A program made the position numbers and the translations under genes. A DNA stretch of 64,000 nucleotides. Source: JANQPA01 sp964548175 (lineage in GTDB: Bacteria; Bacteroidota; Bacteroidia; Chitinophagales; Saprospiraceae). The DNA lies in the NCBI GenBank assembly GCA_964548175.1, contig CAZJQS010000003.1:1-64000 (forward strand), given 5' to 3'. Shown here in pieces: positions 61,888-64,000 of the stretch. The stretch's first letter is position 1, and each line of letters opens with the position of its first letter. A model generated the notes under the pieces. That model was not told where the DNA came from, ran no database searches, and saw only the letters and a list, made by a program, of their open reading frames with translations.

Positions 61888-62656
61888 ATATTTTCACTCC
61901 CTCGTTTTCAAAAAAATGCAATTGCACATCCTCTCCGTCAAAGACCGCATAACTATTAAACGTAAGCCATTCGCCAAGGTTGATGTAGCGGCTCGACTTA
62001 TTTTTCAAGCTGTAGTCGATCGGCAGATGGCGGTGTCCGAAAATAAAATAATCGATGTGCGGATGCAAATCCAGCATTTCATTTGCAAAAATGATCAGCC
62101 ATTCTTTTTCGGGCCCCAGGAATTCGGGAGGTTCCGGATTCAGGGTCCGGCTTTTACCTGACCAGTAATTGGCCATCCCTACCCCAAAGTTCGGATGGAA
62201 GCGGGCGAAGAGCCATTGACAGAACCGGTTAGCAAAGGCTTTCTTCAAAATCTTATAACCATGATCGCCCGGCCCTAGTCCGTCACCATGGCCGATGAAA
62301 AAGGTTTTACCGTTAAACTCCCTTATGATCGGCTCGCGATAAATGGGGATTCCCATTTCCTCTTCAAAGTACCGAAACATCCACATATCGTGATTGCCCG
62401 TGAAGAAATACAGCGGCAACCCTTCGTCCCTAAGTTCCGCCAGCTTCCCCAACAAGCGGGCATATCCTCTTGGAATGACGGTTTTGTATTCAAACCAGAA
62501 GTCAAAAATATCCCCTGCCAGATAGATTTCCGCTGCATCCCGGGCAGCCTTATCGAGCCAGCGGACGATTTGTCGCTCGCGCTCCTTACTGGTCAGTCGT
62601 GCATCAATCCCCAGGTGAAAGTCCGAGGCAAAGTATACGCGCTTTGATGTGTTCAT
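61850..62656 (-). CDS. lpxH: UDP-2,3-diacylglucosamine diphosphatase
   Basis: 268 residues of the calcineurin-like fold with all metal motifs: DFHLG near residue 12, GDIFDFWFE, GNHDMWMF, GHGDGLGPGD and FGHRHLP. It performs the fourth step of lipid A synthesis, releasing UMP from UDP-diacylglucosamine. Length fits LpxH of Bacteroidota. It shares 38 nt with the gene that follows. Confidence 0.92.
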   Translation of the reverse strand: MNTSKRVYFASDFHLGIDARLTSKERERQIVRWLDKAARDAAEIYLAGDIFDFWFEYKTVIPRGYARLLGKLAELRDEGLPLYFFTGNHDMWMFRYFEEEMGIPIYREPIIREFNGKTFFIGHGDGLGPGDHGYKILKKAFANRFCQWLFARFHPNFGVGMANYWSGKSRTLNPEPPEFLGPEKEWLIIFANEMLDLHPHIDYFIFGHRHLPIDYSLKNKSSRYINLGEWLTFNSYAVFDGEDVQLHFFENEGVKIYGNSANYSNSKN

Positions 62657-62790
62657 TCCTAACGTTTAAATCAATGGACTACAAAAGTAAGCATATCCTG
62701 GGCTTCATACATCAAAACAGGAGCCGTTTAAGCATGAGCGATCCCGAATTTTGTTTATATTGCTTTTCATTGAGCCTTAAAAATAGCCAT

Positions 62791-63576
62791 ATGAATCTTA
62801 GTCTTCAAGGAAAAAACGCACTGGTTTGTGGAAGCAGTAAGGGCATAGGTAAAGCCATCGCTAAAGAATTGGCCCTGCTGGGCGCCAATGTCACCCTGGT
62901 TTCCCGTTCTCCCCAATTGATGACGGATGTTGTTCACGAACTAGACAAGGGACAGGGGCAAGATCATGATTTTCTGTCGGCTGATTTTTCTGAACCTCAT
63001 GAATTAAGAAAAAAAGTCATCGGCCTCGTGGATACCAAGCCTATTCACATTTTGGTCAATAATACCGGCGGGCCGCCTTCGGGTCCTTTAATTGATGCTG
63101 AGCCCGAAGATTTTATTAAGGCTTATACCGCCCACCTTATCTGTAACCAGCTGCTTACCCAATTAGTGGTGCCCGGCATGAAAAAAGAGGATTATGGCCG
63201 GATCATCAATGTGATCTCTACCTCCGTAAAGTCACCGCTTAAAGGGCTGGGCGTATCCAATACTACCCGTGGCGCTGTAGCCAATTGGGCCAAGACGATG
63301 GCCAACGAGCTTGGTCCTTACGGCATCACGGTCAATAATGTATTACCCGGCGCTACCGACACTGATCGGCTTCAAGCCATCATTGAAAGCAAATCGGAAA
63401 AAAGCGGGGACAGCATGGAGGAGGTTGGGCAACAAATGAAGGCCTCCATTCCACTCGGCCGCTTTGCAGAGCCGGAAGAGATAGCGGCGGCAGCGGCGTT
63501 TCTGGCCAGTCCTGCAGCAGCGTATATTACGGGTACTAATGTGGTCGTAGATGGAGGAAGGACGAGTTGTTTGTAA
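62791..63576 (+). CDS. Short-chain dehydrogenase/reductase with atypical active site
   Basis: 262 residues from ATG at 62791; the frame upstream to 62599 is antisense to lpxH. The Rossmann fold shows GSSKGIGKAIA for cofactor binding, NNTGGP at the usual NNAG position, and a typical C-terminus (GTNVVVDGGRTS). The active-site serine is present (NVISTSVKSP), but the usual YxxxK reads NTTRG, so tyrosine and lysine are replaced. A subset of SDRs shows this SNxxR pattern, and their chemistry is not settled. It stands alone downstream of lpxH on the opposite strand. Confidence 0.85.
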   Translation: MNLSLQGKNALVCGSSKGIGKAIAKELALLGANVTLVSRSPQLMTDVVHELDKGQGQDHDFLSADFSEPHELRKKVIGLVDTKPIHILVNNTGGPPSGPLIDAEPEDFIKAYTAHLICNQLLTQLVVPGMKKEDYGRIINVISTSVKSPLKGLGVSNTTRGAVANWAKTMANELGPYGITVNNVLPGATDTDRLQAIIESKSEKSGDSMEEVGQQMKASIPLGRFAEPEEIAAAAAFLASPAAAYITGTNVVVDGGRTSCL

Positions 63577-63666
63577 ATGAGGTTTTTTTTAAACGTTTTG
63601 ATTATTCATTTAATCTCATTTTCATCGTAATATTGCATCAAAATTAAAAATCAAAAAGCTACAGGA

Positions 63667-64000
63667 ATGAGAACGTCTTTTTTTCTAATAATTTTCGCAC
63701 TCTTTTTCTTTAGTTGCCAGAACGATCAGGCCAATTCCAACAATTCAGAAGAAGACGCTGCTCTGCAAAACCAGGCGCCTGAAGGACAAGGCACTGAATT
63801 TGGATTTGTTGCTTCCGGGAATAATCCCACTTGGAATTTGAAAATGGATTTCGACAACCAAATGGTTTTTGAATTAACGGAAGACAATGGCGCCGGCATC
63901 AATTTCACCGTCCCCACTCCCGACCCCTTTAAAATGAATAACCCGGAAGCCATCAGATATCGCGGCACTTCCGCCACCTGGAATCTGATGGTCACGATCT
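63667..64000 (+). CDS. Lipoprotein, partial (continues beyond window)
   Basis: The ATG at 63667 opens a lipoprotein signal (RTSFFLIIFALFFFSCQND, lipid cysteine at about residue 18), then an acidic linker and a beta-rich domain (FVASGNNPTWNLKMDFDNQM). The G-x-x-P-x-W-x-L pattern recalls a family of small periplasmic proteins that have no settled function. At least 111 codons are in the window. Confidence 0.72.
   Translation, partial: MRTSFFLIIFALFFFSCQNDQANSNNSEEDAALQNQAPEGQGTEFGFVASGNNPTWNLKMDFDNQMVFELTEDNGAGINFTVPTPDPFKMNNPEAIRYRGTSATWNLMVTI

Noticed and set aside
61180..61959. 259-codon open frame on the plus strand
   Set aside because: Antisense to the beta-propeller-like gene and the lpxH end; composition is not protein-like.
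1..64000. tRNA or rRNA genes
   Set aside because: No cloverleaf-like segment with a GGTTCGA-type T-loop or rRNA signature was noticed on either strand, though a tRNA scan was not possible.

Overview
The window looks like a chromosomal segment of a Bacteroidota bacterium, most likely from the Saprospiria side of the phylum. Signs for this are a PorP/SprF-family protein next to a PorE-like OmpA protein and a giant PKD-repeat protein (type IX secretion/gliding type), at least two proteins with type IX C-terminal sorting domains, SusC/TonB-type outer-membrane barrels with carboxypeptidase-like N-domains, a menaquinone (MenA) prenyltransferase, and recurrent TAnnTTTG promoter boxes. G+C is moderate and genes are closely packed. 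No rRNA, tRNA, CRISPR array or phage module was seen.

Layout. 1-7.9 kb (minus strand): sprF-like, porE-like and PKD genes in one probable operon, the last running off the left edge. 7.9-9.0 kb: gene-free. 9-12.8 kb: beta-helix protein, a frameshifted small gene, a PLP-dependent ammonia-lyase, and a Tat-exported glycosylasparaginase. 13-20 kb: ABC ATPase/permease, then a response regulator, histidine kinase and outer-membrane barrel, with a tandem 11-bp operator in front of the barrel gene. 20.3 kb: a 139-bp MITE-like element. 20.5-22.8 kb: secreted haloperoxidase-like protein. 22.8-31.5 kb (minus): mostly housekeeping (kinase-RapZ fusion, obg, adk, NlpC/P60, amidase, rplY, prs, polyprenyl synthase), with a plus-strand NfeD-like gene inside it. 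33.7-36.7 kb (minus): a BlaI/BlaR1-like regulatory operon with palindromic operator candidates. 36.7-39.4 kb: Ig-like lipoprotein and xerD. 39.6-45 kb: ECF sigma factor followed by an ABC exporter, HlyD adaptor and TolC channel, i.e. a type I secretion-like set whose ATPase motifs are largely degenerate. 45-48 kb (minus): a decaying MacA/MacB/histidine-kinase locus that appears to have lost its permease. 48.3-64 kb: MenA, a two-DTG aspartic-protease-like protein, sodium-solute symporter, TonB-dependent receptor, serine hydrolase, OmpA plus a membrane-anchored helix-hairpin-helix protein, LpxH, an atypical SDR, and a partial lipoprotein.

The most interesting candidates are the catalytically degenerate exporter set, the AmgK-like kinase fused to a RapZ C-terminal domain, the BlaR1-like protease carrying TonB and type IX sorting domains behind paired palindromes, and the deletion scar joining an ABC ATPase to a histidine-kinase remnant. 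All functional statements come from reading motifs by eye; no database search was possible.
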